Shown: positions 41,455-51,422 of the stretch, piece by piece
How positions within the stretch are numbered: position 1 is the stretch's first letter
How the letters are laid out: each line of letters begins with the position of its first letter
DNA from: Saccharomycopsis malanga
Taxonomy: Eukaryota; Ascomycota; Saccharomycetes; Ascoideales; Saccharomycopsidaceae
DNA: 64,000 nucleotides
Reading direction: 5' to 3'
Assembly: GCA_004014935.1 (NCBI GenBank)
Contig: CP025324.1
Span: 868,001-932,000 of the forward strand
Translations under genes and position numbers: made by a program
Notes under the pieces: model-generated
Database searches by the model: none
Seen by the model: the letters and a program-made list of their open reading frames with translations, nothing else
Told to the model about the DNA's origin: nothing

Positions 41455-41780
41455 AACGTTCATAGCTTAGTTGGTTAAGTTATGTGCTCTGCTACACATT
41501 TTGAATTTTCCAGCTTGAAAAAAAGGGGGATTCAATTCGCGCTAGGGTCAATTCTAATTAAAGCGTTTACCTCTTAGTTAATTAGCAGTTTAAGCTTCAT
41601 GGTTAGGATATATATTTGTGAAATTTAGATTTTGTTCTGATGTAGCAATATTATTTTTGACTTTATAGTATCACATTGATCGAGGTAAATGCAAATGAGT
41701 AAAATGTCAAAGTTTATCTTTTTCTTGAAATTCAGATAATTAAATAATTGAAATTTCTATAATAGGATTTTAGAGATTAT
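41455..41780 (+). repeat. Diverged third tRNA-like head with AT-rich body
   Basis: A-box-like TAGCTTAGTTGG at 41464-41475, continuing TTAAGTTATGTGC. B-box-like GGATTCAATTCGCGC lies near 41539-41553; the latter resembles GGACTCGATTCGCGC of the long repeats. The downstream AT-rich body has only vague likeness to the long family (AAAATGTCAAAGTTTATC). It could be an old relative or an independent tRNA-derived relic; it does not fold into a whole tRNA by eye. Confidence 0.5.
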
Positions 41781-42009
41781 CGTGGAGTAAAAAGTTATTA
41801 TCCGTTCAAGTTCCAAAAACAGCAAATGAAGCAAGAATTACTAGATTAATTAAAGAGATAATTAACCATTAAATTGAATAAAACGACAAAACATGTTTTT
41901 TGACTATAAAACAAATGTAGAATATATAACAAAAAAAAAAAGAAACAACGAAACAACGAAACAAAACAAAACAAAAAAACTTTATACGTTACAAAATAAT
42001 ATACACTTT

Positions 42010-44385
42010 TCAATATGTGACAACGTCAGCCTCATCACTTTCAGACAAGTTTGCATTTTCGGCAGCATTACTGGATAAAGACCAGTGTCGGTTGAGTTTT
42101 TTTAAATTATAAGTTGCTGAGCCGACGCCAATTTGCGCCATCAACTTGAAGAAAGTAGCGATTTTAGTTCTTTTTTGAAGATCAGTACAGCTTAGACCTG
42201 CGTACAAGATCTGCCATTGAACCAACATAAAGTAATATTTTAATGACGATTCTGTACAACGTTTGAAGGTTATAGCAGAGTCCAGCGAAGAGTCGACTTC
42301 AATGTAGTCTAGAAAGTACATTAGTTTGAGTATATCGTTAACCAACTCAATGATAAGGGGATGCTGTTGTGGAAGGCCCATGATTTTGGTGCTGATGATC
42401 AACAATAGAGTCAATACAAATGACTGGTGGGCGATATCATACCAACTAAACATTTGGACTACTCCGTTATCCAGGTAAATCATTGCTACGCCTTTGACCA
42501 AATCAGAGGTCAATTTACGGTCTGAGAGTTCAGATTGATAGTTAAAGTTTTTCCAGTGGAGAGCATGATTATCGAGGATTATGCCGTCCTGGGAAACGAT
42601 TTGGTACAGTTTTTCAGCATTGATTTTGCCTATTAGTTCATATACCTCGTATACAGAGATATTGGCATCGGTAGATTGATTATTTTTTTTCAAGCGGTTG
42701 AGAAGTTTGACAACATCTTTTCCCAAGGGAAGAGCAGCGTTATGGGACCCAAACAATAAATTGAAATTGTCGGGAGTGATAAGGTCTAGTTTTTTCATGA
42801 AAACAACACGCTGAGGATCGAGATCCAATAGCAAATCTAATTCTGTCTCGTCATCCAAGGTTCCCATGTAAGGGTTATTGAGGCCCACTAATAATTCAAA
42901 CGTAGCAAACCAATGGACACAGAATACAAGAATAGGAGAGGACGGGGGCGAGGAAATGGCGTATTTCTTTAGCAAATCCTTTGCGCCTTTCATATGAGTT
43001 CTCCAAGTTCGCTGTTTGGAAGCAGCATTATAGGAAGTTAAAAGTAGAACTGTGAGTAGAATAGGTTCTATTTCTCTATTGACTTGTTTTTCGTCCTCCA
43101 ATGTTTTTAGAAAAACACCGTAGCAAGTAGTCAAGTAGCTGTTGCAAGCCTGGCGATCTTGTGGCAAGTCAGTTTCAATGAATCGTGAGCGAGCACCGCA
43201 AGCCAAGATGGCGTTGAGCAAATACCAACGGCCTGTGGCTTGTGAAAGCATTATATCACGGACAGGATTGGTCTGGTGGTACGGTTCAAAAGGTAGAATG
43301 ATACGAGCAAAGTCATAATAGAATGCTTCAAGATAACGGCGATGTTTTAGATCGATATGGACTGCGTTCAAAGCCACATGAGGAATTAACATGGTGTTTT
43401 GAAGAGGCTTTTGGACTTTATAATTAAAAGAATCTTCATGCTGATCAGATAATTTAGCACCAGCTGCATTGGCTTCTTCATTTTTAAAAGCACTTTTGAC
43501 ATTGTTAGCATACCGGTTATTAGCAAGTTGGAACGTCTGAGCGGATTCAGGCTGTTCATTGATTTGACTGTTATGCATAGTCATATACAAACTACTGTTG
43601 ACTAGCTGGTCGATGTCCTGGGCCAATAAAGACAAATCCACATCAAAAGACTGTCTACGTTGTACACGGGAATCGTTTTTATCAAAATCATGGGAAGCAC
43701 CGTTTACAGAAGAAGGTGCCGAATTAGATGTTCCTTGGCTGGCTAGATAACCATTCCCAAACATCGAAGTCTTAGGGCCATTAAAAAGCGGTGCTTTGTC
43801 CACCGGCTTCTCAGTAGGATTATCATGGTTGATAAGCAAAGAGATGGAGCTGGACCGCACTGTATCTTCAGTGCCTGTGCTTGAGCCTGCTGAGCCTGAA
43901 GAAGGGATGTTTTGGTGGCGTACAGGCATTTTGGTAAACGGCATATGGTAGTCAAGAGGTTGACGAATATTGTAAGCATGATTATGAGTTGGGGTGTTGA
44001 GAATATTTGATAAAGAGCCTTTTGAATTGGGATCGACAGGATGGAGCGGTTGGAAATGGTTAGAAAGGGGCATTGGTACAGTAGGATATGCTTTTACAAT
44101 CCCTGGGTCATAAGGAGGGCCTGAAGGGCTGTTTATACTATTAGCTGGCGAAGTGTTATTGCTGGCGGAGTCTTTTCTTCTTTTTTTAGACTTGTTTTCT
44201 TTAACAGCATCGTAAACACACGGTTTATCCAAACGAGAACATTGCCAACAGTTTGGTTTTGTTTCATCGCATTTCATCTTACGTCTTTTGCATTCACGAC
44301 ATCCATTCTTACTGTACTTTCTTTTGGGCTTGGACGTGTCGTCCAGAAGAGAAGGGGCGGGCTGGGGGTTGGATACCATGCTCAT
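42010..44385 (-). CDS. Zn2Cys6 transcription factor, candidate Urc2-type or Lys14-type
   Basis: 791 residues. A binuclear zinc cluster with six cysteines at about residues 29, 32, 39, 46, 49 and 56 (NGCRECKRRKMKCDETKPNC) lies in a basic context (KPKRKYSK, KSKKRRK). A disordered region follows, then a fungal-specific regulatory domain from about residue 340 to the end (YLEAFYYDFARIILPFEPYH, NAILACGARSRF). These proteins bind paired CGG triplets as dimers. The DNA-binding block resembles the Lys14/Uga3/Urc2 group. It is divergent from URC1, with about 2.5 kb between the two start codons, and CCG-N-CGG sites lie just before URC1. I therefore favour a Urc2-like role by context, which is inference. 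Confidence 0.8.
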   Translation of the reverse strand: MSMVSNPQPAPSLLDDTSKPKRKYSKNGCRECKRRKMKCDETKPNCWQCSRLDKPCVYDAVKENKSKKRRKDSASNNTSPANSINSPSGPPYDPGIVKAYPTVPMPLSNHFQPLHPVDPNSKGSLSNILNTPTHNHAYNIRQPLDYHMPFTKMPVRHQNIPSSGSAGSSTGTEDTVRSSSISLLINHDNPTEKPVDKAPLFNGPKTSMFGNGYLASQGTSNSAPSSVNGASHDFDKNDSRVQRRQSFDVDLSLLAQDIDQLVNSSLYMTMHNSQINEQPESAQTFQLANNRYANNVKSAFKNEEANAAGAKLSDQHEDSFNYKVQKPLQNTMLIPHVALNAVHIDLKHRRYLEAFYYDFARIILPFEPYHQTNPVRDIMLSQATGRWYLLNAILACGARSRFIETDLPQDRQACNSYLTTCYGVFLKTLEDEKQVNREIEPILLTVLLLTSYNAASKQRTWRTHMKGAKDLLKKYAISSPPSSPILVFCVHWFATFELLVGLNNPYMGTLDDETELDLLLDLDPQRVVFMKKLDLITPDNFNLLFGSHNAALPLGKDVVKLLNRLKKNNQSTDANISVYEVYELIGKINAEKLYQIVSQDGIILDNHALHWKNFNYQSELSDRKLTSDLVKGVAMIYLDNGVVQMFSWYDIAHQSFVLTLLLIISTKIMGLPQQHPLIIELVNDILKLMYFLDYIEVDSSLDSAITFKRCTESSLKYYFMLVQWQILYAGLSCTDLQKRTKIATFFKLMAQIGVGSATYNLKKLNRHWSLSSNAAENANLSESDEADVVTY

Positions 44386-45750
44386 TTGGGTTGTAATTAT
44401 TGTTGATTGTATTACTATAAACTAGTAGAGTTGCACGCTATTCAAGTTGTAAGCTGATAACAATAATACTTAATAAGTTGTATCTTTATGCCCAATAAAA
44501 ATCACCAATTACCAACCAAGATCAACCGATGACAAATAGATTCGCAATACTTGTAAGCGAACGAAATTGCTTGAAAAAACAGCTCTACTAATTGCAAATT
44601 ATTATAAGCTTCTAAGAGTCGCCTGATTAATAGAGGGTACTGTCAATGTGAGCATTATATGCGGCTAGTAATGGAAAGCGCATTGAGTTATCTTGTCCCC
44701 ACTGTTATTTCCGATAATCTTTTCTGTCGTAATTTTTCCTATAGAGTAGTGGTCTACCGTATTTTCTACAATCTATCTTCCACACAATAAGGCATCGCCT
44801 GTCTAGTACTGGGTATTTTTCACTATGGATGCTTACTGCCAGAGGGAAAAATCTCTGGCCAATGAGCGCGCGCGATCGTATGCTAGATAGGGATGGTGCA
44901 TGATAGCGCGGGAAGCTGTTAGTACCAGATATGATGGTTGACCGTTGGTGAACCGTTGACCGGTTGCTCACTACAATAATTATAGCAGTACTCTATTAAC
45001 CACATAAAGTTTGCCTGTATTTATGGACATTTTCAGCTCTTGTGGTACACTTTTCCCTTCCCATTCCTTACCATAGCGATGGCAACTCGAGATAAGCAGA
45101 CGCCTCGTGCATGTAGATAAGAAGCAGATGCATGCATGTATCACATGGGGAGATATGTGATATGGGCTGCTGTAGCATGCATACATATCCTTGGCTGGAG
45201 ATACTATGATGAATATGGTAAAAATATCGAGGGAAGAGTATCAATTAGTGTAGTAAGAAAATTTTTTGTAGAATGGTAAAGCAAATGGAGGGTTTTGTAG
45301 GGGTGTCAATGGTTGTTGTTGTATATTGTTTATATTGGTAGGAGATCAATTGTTGGACAAGCATGTGCGAAGCATGTGCGCTGTGTCAAGCTATTGGTCT
45401 GATGGTAGGCATTAATTAATGACAGACGTTTTTGTTATGTCATATCCCAGGGAATTTATGATGTGGGTTGTTTGAGACGGTGGTAAGTTTATCATATGTA
45501 GGAGAGAAATGTTTGAGCAAGAAACTATATAGACAGTAGAGGCATTACAGAATGTTAGGTTGTTTCAAATATAGAACTACAATCTAATTCTAAGGCTTTA
45601 GCATGAAAAATAGGCGAGGGTCACTGTTGTAAATGCGGAAAAAGAGTGATGGTCACTATGTAAAACATGGTGGACGTCACTATTTGACGACGAACATTTC
45701 GTTTAGTAACAAGAACAAAACTATGAAATTTTACCAGCTAGTAATAAAGA
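44386..45750. other. Intergenic region, regulator side
   Basis: No gene seen. A GAGCGCGCGCGATCGTATGC patch lies at 44864-44883, and GCATGCATG words at 45129-45137 and 45175-45182. A doubled AGCATGTGCG occurs at 45360-45382. Confidence 0.45.
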
Positions 45751-46100
45751 TTTCATATATACTTGTCTATTAAACTTGTTTCTAAAAATTATCAGATTTA
45801 CTTGTCTATCTAAATTTTTTTCTGCTGATATGTAAACTGCCCCATTTGAAAGGTTAGTATACTTGTCTATTGAACTTATCATGCAAGCTAGCTTATATTA
45901 TGAACTGGTCCATTTGAAAGGTTAATATACTTGTCTATCTAAACATATCATACATACTTGCCTATATTGTAAAATGATCCTTTTGAAAGGTTAATATATC
46001 TGTCCATCTAAACTAATCATATTACTTGTCTATTTAAACATATCATATATACTTGTCTATTATACTTACTTATATTGTAAACTGATCCATTTGAGAAATC
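45750..46100 (+). repeat. Degenerate minisatellite between the zinc-cluster gene and URC1
   Basis: TACTTGTCTAT recurs about eight times, and CCATTTGAAAGGTTA about four times at intervals near 66-70 bp. The larger unit also contains TATATTGTAAACTGATCC. Copies differ by several substitutions. Confidence 0.8.
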
Positions 46101-46229
46101 AAGCACAAATATGTAGTATACGTTTTTTTGAGCAATTTGAAACAAGTTAAAGTGACAGTAACAAATAAAGAATAATCTTACAGGGTGAAAGTTGTCAAAT
46201 AATAAAAGATTTCACAAACTAGGTTGGAA

Positions 46230-46392
46230 ATCAACAAACAATATTCTATACAAAGAAATTGGGATTACCAATAAATATTCTATACAAATAAATTAAAAGT
46301 ATCAATCAATATTCTATACAAATAAAAATTATCAACCAATTCATCTACAAACAAATCAAACTATCAATCAATACACCTATAAACAAATATCA
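46230..46392 (+). repeat. Second tandem array upstream of URC1
   Basis: AATATTCTATACAAA occurs at about 46240, 46274 and 46308 with a 34-bp period and linking ATCAATCA. Two or three further units decay towards 46392. Confidence 0.8.
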
Positions 46393-46510
46393 TCAAATTA
46401 TAATAGCAAAATTCATTCCCTCATCAAATCATAATAGCATCATTCAATCCCACAATAGAAACTCTTACTTTCTTTTCCTTTCCGTAAAACCCTATAGAAA
46501 TAATCAAATG

Positions 46511-46695
46511 TACGACGGAGTACATTATTTACATCCGAGAAACACATTCCGACGTATCCCGGCTAATACTCTCCCTACTGTTTAAACTTTCTATTGTAAG
46601 CCTACGCCTGATTGAAGGAAGTTAAAAATCCAAAGGAAAGTCGAAGTAAGGCCACCGGGTTTACTGGGGGCTGTTCCGACGGAGTTCCGGCGGAG
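46511..46695. promoter_or_regulatory. Cluster of CCG-N-CGG sites upstream of URC1
   Basis: TTCCGACGGAG (46674-46684) is followed directly by TTCCGGCGGAG (46685-46695), two adjacent copies of a CCG-N-CGG palindrome. Related words are TACGACGGAG at 46511-46520 and TTCCGACGTATCCCGG at 46548-46563. Zn2Cys6 dimers typically bind such paired triplets. The nearest copy is 237 bp before the URC1 ATG, a suitable activator distance. Confidence 0.6.
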
Positions 46696-46931
46696 ATATG
46701 CACGATAAGATAAAGCAATGACATGACATGGCTAACGATATAAACAAGAACCACGTTTCTCACGGAATTTGTGGAGACCATAAAGTGTATAAATACTGGG
46801 GTATTCTCTGCCAATGTGAATGGCTAGTTGTGATTATTGTTTACAGAATATATATTATTATCGTATTTTCGATTTTTTCCCCATTATAAACGTATTTTTT
46901 CGGATATTCATCACTTTTCTACTGTCATACT

Positions 46932-48302
46932 ATGAGTCCTGCTGCTGTGTGCAATACTACTGGCTGTCTTCATCAACATGATGACTTTGCGGTTAAAGGC
47001 AAGCAAATTTTCAAGGCTGAGCCTTCTTTGGACGACCAATTTTCCGAATTGAGCAAAGAAATCCCTTTGACTACCTATTACAACGATCCTCAAGTAAATC
47101 CAATTCCTGTGCATTGGGGTGCTTCTGATGTCCAAGCTAGAGGTCCAATTGTAGGGTCTAGAAACGGCAATGGTGTTTCCAAACATAACACTATTGGTTC
47201 CTATGCTGGCTGTTACAACATTTACCATGCTTTGGCAGTTGCATCCCATCAGTTGAATCCAGAATATGAAGCTGATTACACCAACGCACATCCTGCTTAC
47301 AAATTCAAACAACAGCCTCAATGGTCTTCTAAAGAGAAAATTGTAGCTCTTGATCCATTTGGCCATTTAGCCCCTTGGGAATTTGGTGATGTTGCCAAGA
47401 AGGAAAATGTAGAAATCAAACCTACCATTTCCATCACCAAAGCTCATTTGCAACTCACTGAAATGGAACAATACGTTAAGAGTGGCGAGTTGGAAGTGGA
47501 CGGAAAGATCGTTGTCAACGATTCGGGTGATGTAGCTGTCACCAAATTGGCTGTAGACCCAGTTTGGTACTTGCCAGGAGTTGCCAAACGTTTTGGCATC
47601 ACCGAAATTGAGCTCAGAAGAGCTTTATTCCACGACACTTGTGGAATGTACCCTGAATTGATCACCAGACCAGATATCAAGACCTTTTTGCCTCCTATTG
47701 GTGGCTTGACCGTCTACATTTTTGGTAATCCAGAATATGTTTCTGACCCATCCAAGAAATTGGCCTTGAGAGTCCATGACTCTTGTGGTGGTTCTGACGT
47801 CTTTGGCTCCGATATTTGCACTTGCAGACCTTATTTGATGTTTGGTATCAAAGAAGCCGTCAAACAAGCTCAAGCTGGAGGCTCTGGTGCTGTCATCTAC
47901 TTCCAAAAGGAAGGCCGTGCTTTGGGCGAAGTCACTAAATACTTGGTCTACAATGCTAGAAAGAGAGGAGGCGACACTGCTGCTGAATATTTCAAAAGAA
48001 CCGAGTGTATTGCTGGCGTAAGAGACATGAGATTCCAACAGTTGATGCCTGACATTTTGCATTGGTTGGGTATCACCAGAATTGACAGAATGTTGTCCAT
48101 GTCTAACATGAAATACGACGCCATTATAGATTCTGGCATTGAAATTGTAGAAAGAGTTCCTATTCCTGATGATATGATTCCTGCTGATGGTAAAGTTGAA
48201 ATTGACGCTAAGATCCAGGCAGGCTACTTTACTACTGGCCATCAAATAACAGAAGAAGAGTTGAAAGATACCAAAGGTAGAGACTACAGTGATTTGAAAT
48301 GA
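46932..48302 (+). CDS. URC1: Urc1, uracil catabolism protein related to GTP cyclohydrolase II
   Basis: 456 residues. The C-terminal half is GTP-cyclohydrolase-II-like: RVHDSCGGSDVFGSDICTC carries the zinc-binding cysteine pattern, and YFQKEGRALGEVTKYLVYNA the catalytic region. The N-terminal part (PIPVHWGASDVQARGPIVGS) is specific to the Urc1 group. Urc1 works with Urc4 and others in the pathway that breaks uracil down, described in Lachancea kluyveri and absent from S. cerevisiae. Codon use is strongly biased to TTG and AGA, suggesting good expression. No other URC enzyme gene is visible in this window. ATG at 46932 fits the conserved N terminus. Confidence 0.93.
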   Translation: MSPAAVCNTTGCLHQHDDFAVKGKQIFKAEPSLDDQFSELSKEIPLTTYYNDPQVNPIPVHWGASDVQARGPIVGSRNGNGVSKHNTIGSYAGCYNIYHALAVASHQLNPEYEADYTNAHPAYKFKQQPQWSSKEKIVALDPFGHLAPWEFGDVAKKENVEIKPTISITKAHLQLTEMEQYVKSGELEVDGKIVVNDSGDVAVTKLAVDPVWYLPGVAKRFGITEIELRRALFHDTCGMYPELITRPDIKTFLPPIGGLTVYIFGNPEYVSDPSKKLALRVHDSCGGSDVFGSDICTCRPYLMFGIKEAVKQAQAGGSGAVIYFQKEGRALGEVTKYLVYNARKRGGDTAAEYFKRTECIAGVRDMRFQQLMPDILHWLGITRIDRMLSMSNMKYDAIIDSGIEIVERVPIPDDMIPADGKVEIDAKIQAGYFTTGHQITEEELKDTKGRDYSDLK

Positions 48303-48767
48303 TTATTTTTTGCTTAATGTTTGTTTGTTTTTTTGTTTTTTTGTTTGTTTTTTGTTTGTTTTTTGTTTGTTTTGCCATCATTACATTTGTCGAGTTGATA
48401 TAATTGAAATAAAATGTTTAAATAGTGTTTAATATTTGGTCTTGTAATATGGAGTGTGAAAAATTGCTGAACAAATTCTCAATACACACCCCATCACATG
48501 TTCAGTAAAACAATGCTTATTATATTAAAGTTATAAGTAGTCTAAATTACACAATGAATATTAAATGATAATTGTTAATTGGTCAATAGGAAAAAAATAC
48601 ATTATAAATATTAATTGATAATCGATGGCTCTACAACTATTAATAACATAGGCTCACTTAAGGGTCGGTAACAAGTCCGGTATTATGTAATATACTTCTA
48701 GATAAACTCATTATAGTGGTAATAACTGAGGAACTTTCAGTAATATTTAACTCTAAATGTTTAAATT
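48303..48767. other. 3' flank of URC1
   Basis: A (TTTGTTTG)n-like T/G-rich run directly follows the stop at about 48316-48372. No gene in the rest. Confidence 0.5.
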
Positions 48768-48787
48768 TACCATTAAGTGCTCTCGGA

Positions 48788-49099
48788 CCACTGGGCCATT
48801 TGGCTCAGTGGTCAGAGCTCTCGAAGAAGAGAAAAACATGACCTAATAGGAACACGGGTTCGATTCCCATCAAGACACTTTTACTCGCTGCTTTTTACGA
48901 CGCTGAACGTGAATTCACAGGCAAGTGCCACTGTCTGAAACACGACCTAGACAAAACTCTAGTGCTTACTTTCAACCAAATGGGCGAAAATATTATGATT
49001 AAGAGGATATTAATGGGTTTTACCAAGTCCCCTTAGACATGGCGCGTATATACGAAACTGATATGTACTGGGCTTGAAATATATGATATTATTATTATT
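48788..49099 (+). mobile_element. Full-length tRNA-derived SINE with flanking duplication
   Basis: Reference copy of the family, 312 bp. The 5' hairpin CCACTGGGCC-ATT-TGGCTCAGTGG includes the A box (48801-48811). The D-stem-like GCTC/GAGC follows, and an exact B box GGTTCGATTCC is at 48857-48867. The body has CACTTTTACTCGCTGCTTTT and TCACAGGCAAGTG; the conserved 3' part is GGCGCGTATATACGAAACTG and TACTGGGCTTGAAATATATG, with an (ATT)n tail. Flanks TACCATTAAGTGCT (48768-48781) and TACCATTCAATGCT (49105-49118) differ at two of 14 positions, as expected for a target-site duplication. The element carries no gene; a 70-80-codon frame is incidental. Confidence 0.93.
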
Positions 49100-49118
49100 G
49101 AATCTACCATTCAATGCT

Positions 49119-49493
49119 TCTATATAATATACAATCTGTTCTGTTAAGGAGCAGGTATCGGTATTCCTATCGTTTTCCCTGCTTCAATTAACGGTACATC
49201 AAAAAACTTCTCATTAAAATCAAAATTCTACAGTTACTTCCATAGTGCTATGTCACCTTCAATAGAATTAGGTGATGTATGACCTTCAGTAGGTATTGAA
49301 GCCATAGGGCCTACAAAATTACCATTACTTAATACTATTATTATCTTAAATATCTTTGATTGATACCGTCTAATGTTTCTTCACCAATTCCTGGTGTCAT
49401 CGAATATATGCATCTAGCACGTGCATACGTCAAGCGCGCGCATAGACAGACAGACAGACATGCATGCATGCTTTCATGCATTTCTATGCATGG
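49119..49493. other. Upstream region of HSP42
   Basis: No gene seen. It has a GACAGACAGACAGACATGCA run at 49445-49464, passing into TGCATGCATGC, just before the heat-shock element. Confidence 0.45.
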
Positions 49494-49511
49494 TTCCGGA
49501 ACTTTCTGGAA
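49494..49511. promoter_or_regulatory. Perfect heat-shock element of HSP42
   Basis: TTCcgGAActTTCtgGAA: four inverted nTTCn/nGAAn units with exact 2-bp spacing, the ideal Hsf1 trimer site. A TATAAG box follows at about 49521. The start codon is 168 bp downstream of the element. Confidence 0.88.
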
Positions 49512-49678
49512 CTTTGGCTTTATAAGGGTTAAGCGGTTTATAAGCCGAGCAAGACAAGTATAAAGATGTGAATAACTCTCCTTTTCTTTGAAGAATCTTT
49601 ATTTAATTGAATAAGAAGAGTATAATTAGTTTTTCTATTTATTCATTTTATCCAATAATTGTGTTTTTTTTATCCATC

Positions 49679-50953
49679 ATGTCATTTTACGCTCCTTATG
49701 ATTTTTATGATCTTATTGATTTAGTCAATCAAAGAAATGCCCATGCTTTGGAGCAACAGCAACGTCAAAGACGTCAATCGCGGACACCGGGACTTTTTGG
49801 CGGTGTTGGTGCTCCTCAAAGACGAGGCAGCAACGGTCGTTCTGGTAATTATGGTTATGGTGTTGGGCCTCAGCGTCGGGTTGCTCAACATCCAAACTAT
49901 TTCAGTAGAGCCCAAGGCTATCCTGTACAGCCGGGGTTTATTTATAAACAACCTTCCTACTCTTATTATGACGATGAAGATGAAGATGACAACAATGAGG
50001 AAGTTTATACATTGAATGACGTGTTGAATTTGATCAACAGACATCAAAGCCAACATCCTGAAACGTATACTCAATTGGTGAATCCATCAAGACCAACAGG
50101 CCAACAAGATAAGATTTCTGCAGTGCAAAAACAAGCACAGCAATTGGCCGAAGATGTTGCCAGAGAGGAAGCAGCAGAAGAAGCAGCAAATGATGAATTG
50201 CAAAGACAGCAACAAAAACAAACCGACGTAGTCCCAGAAAGTAGACAATTTGATCTTACAGATTTGATCAGACAAGCATTATTGGCTGGCGATGTAGAAG
50301 AAGAAAAAAATGAAGAAGAAGTTGAAACAGATGAGAAATCAACTGCTACTTCGCCATCTACAAGTACTACTGGGTCTTTTGTCAAATCAGAGGGCAAAAA
50401 ACCAGAGTTGCAGAGAAAGAATTCTTTTAAAAAACCAACAAAAGTGTCTTCTTTTCATTTGTCATGTCCATCGCCAGTGCATGATCCATTGCAAGTTTCT
50501 CAGCCGCAATTGGATTCCAATTTGCCATTTTCACCTCATGTAGACATTTATGATAAACCTGACTTGTATAAGGTTGTTCTTGCTTTGCCGGGTGCTTCCA
50601 AGTCTTCGTTTGAAGTTGATTTCCACCCTTCAAATCATGAATTATTTATTAGAGGATCTACTAGTAATAAAGACAAATTGGTTTCTAAAGACAAGGCTGA
50701 TGAATCTGAGGATTTGCAGTATTTGAAGGTGTCTGAAATCAACTTTGGTTCTTTTGAAAGATCTATCAAATTCCCAATTTTGCCAAAAGTCAAAGACGAA
50801 GAAATTAAAGCTAAATATTTCAACGGTTTGCTCGAGGTTCTTATTCCAAAATTGCCAAAGAATCAAGAAGATGTTAAACCAAAAAAGAGAGTTACTGTCG
50901 AGGAGGTTGAAGATGAGGAACTCAAGTTTGAAGATGGTCTTAACAAGTTGTAA
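49679..50953 (+). CDS. HSP42: Small heat-shock protein Hsp42
   Basis: 424 residues from the ATG at 49679. The long frame extends 24 residues upstream from a non-ATG codon, which I exclude because MSFYAPYDFYDLIDLV matches the Hsp42 start MSFYQP... LYDVL. The N-terminal half is disordered: Gly/Arg/Gln-rich, then tyrosine-rich SYYDDEDEDDNNEE and acidic. The conserved lead-in HLSCPSPVHDPLQVSQPQ precedes an alpha-crystallin domain at about residues 285-395 (DLPFSP-like NLPFSPHVDIYDKPDLYKVV, FERSIKFPILPKV, YFNGLLEVLIPKL). Hsp42 collects misfolded proteins in cytosolic foci. The promoter holds a perfect heat-shock element. Confidence 0.95.
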   Translation: MSFYAPYDFYDLIDLVNQRNAHALEQQQRQRRQSRTPGLFGGVGAPQRRGSNGRSGNYGYGVGPQRRVAQHPNYFSRAQGYPVQPGFIYKQPSYSYYDDEDEDDNNEEVYTLNDVLNLINRHQSQHPETYTQLVNPSRPTGQQDKISAVQKQAQQLAEDVAREEAAEEAANDELQRQQQKQTDVVPESRQFDLTDLIRQALLAGDVEEEKNEEEVETDEKSTATSPSTSTTGSFVKSEGKKPELQRKNSFKKPTKVSSFHLSCPSPVHDPLQVSQPQLDSNLPFSPHVDIYDKPDLYKVVLALPGASKSSFEVDFHPSNHELFIRGSTSNKDKLVSKDKADESEDLQYLKVSEINFGSFERSIKFPILPKVKDEEIKAKYFNGLLEVLIPKLPKNQEDVKPKKRVTVEEVEDEELKFEDGLNKL

Positions 50954-51422
50954 TCAATACTAGAAAGATGGGTGTAATAGTGTCAATATGTTTGTAATAG
51001 TTTCAATATTTTTGCAATAATGTCAATATGTTTGTAATAATGTCAAGTTATTTTTTATAATAATGTCAAGTTCGTAATGACAAGTTTATATAATATTATA
51101 ATGTCATGATTTGCATTGTTGAAAAATTTGTAGAAGCGTACTAAGAAGAATCAGAAAATGGGATACATTGAATAAGCCAAAGAAAAGAAATTTATTGATT
51201 TAAAGTACCAGTAGACCAGATATTAATAATATCAATAATATGGCAAAAAATATCCTGGATTGTTTGTAGTTTTGAATTAAGAGAAATTGAATAAAAATAG
51301 AATTATTGATGGCATTGCTTTCAATTTTTCTATTATATTATACTAATTTGCATCCACAACGAATATATCTTTATTTATTAACGACTTTTGTTCAAATTTT
51401 GCTTGTCAATATGACAAATTAG
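50954..51422. other. 3' flank of HSP42
   Basis: A short tandem run of (GTTTGTAATA)(ATGTCAATAT) words follows the stop at about 50975-51115, with TGTCAA recurring every 15-25 bp. No gene seen. Confidence 0.5.

Noticed and set aside
45750-46392. CRISPR-like or centromeric repeat
   Set aside because: Units are degenerate and contiguous without regular unique spacers, and there is nothing else to suggest a centromere.
48788-48880. A functional tRNA gene
   Set aside because: A and B boxes are good, but the acceptor stem is missing, the 5' side is a private hairpin and the same sequence occurs in many copies followed by a non-tRNA body.
49607-49678. A hydrophobic N-terminal extension (signal-like) on Hsp42
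   Set aside because: It depends on a non-ATG codon and is AT-rich leader DNA; the conserved Hsp42 start is at 49679.
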